Assembly (NCBI GenBank): GCA_022703745.1
Contig: JAKLDB010000007.1
Location: forward strand, 1-13,549
DNA: 13,549 nt
DNA from: Patescibacteria group bacterium
Lineage (GTDB): Bacteria > Patescibacteriota > Kazan-3B-28
Direction of reading: 5' to 3'
Both the position numbers and the translations under genes were made by a program. Within the stretch, counting starts at the first letter, position 1. Every line of letters starts with the position of its first letter. Under the pieces are notes generated by a model, which had not been told where the DNA came from, ran no database searches, and saw nothing but the letters and a program-made list of their open reading frames with translations. This document shows, piece after piece, positions 13,485 through 13,549 of this stretch.

Positions 13485-13510
13485 GGTGAAAGGTATGCAC
13501 ACCTTTCGCT
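13485..13510 (+). promoter_or_regulatory. Hairpin enclosing the start codon of the last gene
   Basis: GGTGAAAGGT (13485-13494) pairs with ACCTTTCGCT (13501-13510) over 10 bp, including two G-U pairs. The loop ATGCAC (13495-13500) contains the ATG. The 3' part of the Shine-Dalgarno AGGAGGTGA (13481-13489) is in the stem. In mRNA this would hide the start unless a ribosome terminating at 13481 or another factor opens it. Confidence 0.7.
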
Positions 13511-13549
13511 TACGTGGTCTGGCAGAGGGGATGAGCGGACGCTCTTCTG
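13495..13549 (+). CDS. Unknown protein, first 18 codons only
   Basis: ATG 13495 follows a strong Shine-Dalgarno (AGGAGGTGA, 13481-13489) and begins MHTFRLRGLAEGMSGRSS before the window ends. The reading frame is open to the edge. It starts 13 nt after the stop of the ThiF-like gene, so it is probably in the same operon and may be the partner or substrate of that enzyme, but the visible residues are too few to identify it. The start lies in the loop of an mRNA hairpin. Confidence 0.6.
   Translation, partial: MHTFRLRGLAEGMSGRSS

Overview
The window looks like a bacterial chromosome segment, most probably from a Candidate Phyla Radiation (Patescibacteria) lineage. The basis is inference: compact, mostly one-directional genes, a short glutamyl-tRNA synthetase, a run of exopolysaccharide-type glycosyltransferases, and many small membrane or hypothetical proteins. 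TGA is used as an ordinary stop (1000-1002, 2097-2099, 4248-4250, 13479-13481), so the lineages that read TGA as glycine are excluded. No phage, transposon, IS or CRISPR signature was seen.

Layout. Positions 1-5689 form a tightly packed, co-directional block: a 5'-truncated GT4 glycosyltransferase, a second GT4 enzyme (4-nt overlap), a WecG/TagA/CpsF (GT26) enzyme (17-nt overlap), gltX, a third GT4 enzyme and a small three-helix membrane protein. This suggests surface polysaccharide or lipid-linked glycan synthesis with gltX embedded in it. A tRNA-Gln(CUG) gene with its own promoter follows. Positions 5863-9910 carry envelope proteins (GerMN domain, DUF2207, DedA, a cupin, DUF1003), and a DgkA/undecaprenol-kinase-like gene closes the block at 10271.

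Positions 10272-10755 hold no convincing protein gene, but they are the most interesting part. A good sigma70-type promoter (10269-10298) points at what appears to be a roughly 316-nt structured RNA (10305-10620). It has a GAAA-capped 5' hairpin, three perfect 7-bp long-range helices, several local hairpins and an 8-bp GC-rich 3' hairpin. Inside it lies a 16-nt segment complementary to the 3' end of 16S rRNA, with no start codon at a usable distance. It matches none of the universal bacterial RNAs that I can recall. I propose it as a candidate undescribed ribosome-interacting RNA.

Positions 10756-13549 contain a conserved-looking 65-aa protein under a promoter whose spacer is an inverted repeat, a terminator shared with a convergent tRNA-Glu(CUC), an 84-aa hypothetical protein, endonuclease IV (nfo) with all nine metal ligands, a small membrane protein, a divergent ThiF/MoeB-type E1-like adenylyltransferase, and the first 18 codons of another gene. 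The start codon of that last gene lies in the loop of a strong hairpin.

Two patterns run through the window. Some genes have strong Shine-Dalgarno sequences, while others (gltX, dedA, the gene at 12301) have a -10 element so close to the start codon that leaderless mRNA is likely. Also, gltX, tRNA-Gln with U1-A72 and tRNA-Glu occur together, which fits the indirect (GatCAB) route to Gln-tRNA, although gatCAB itself is not in view.
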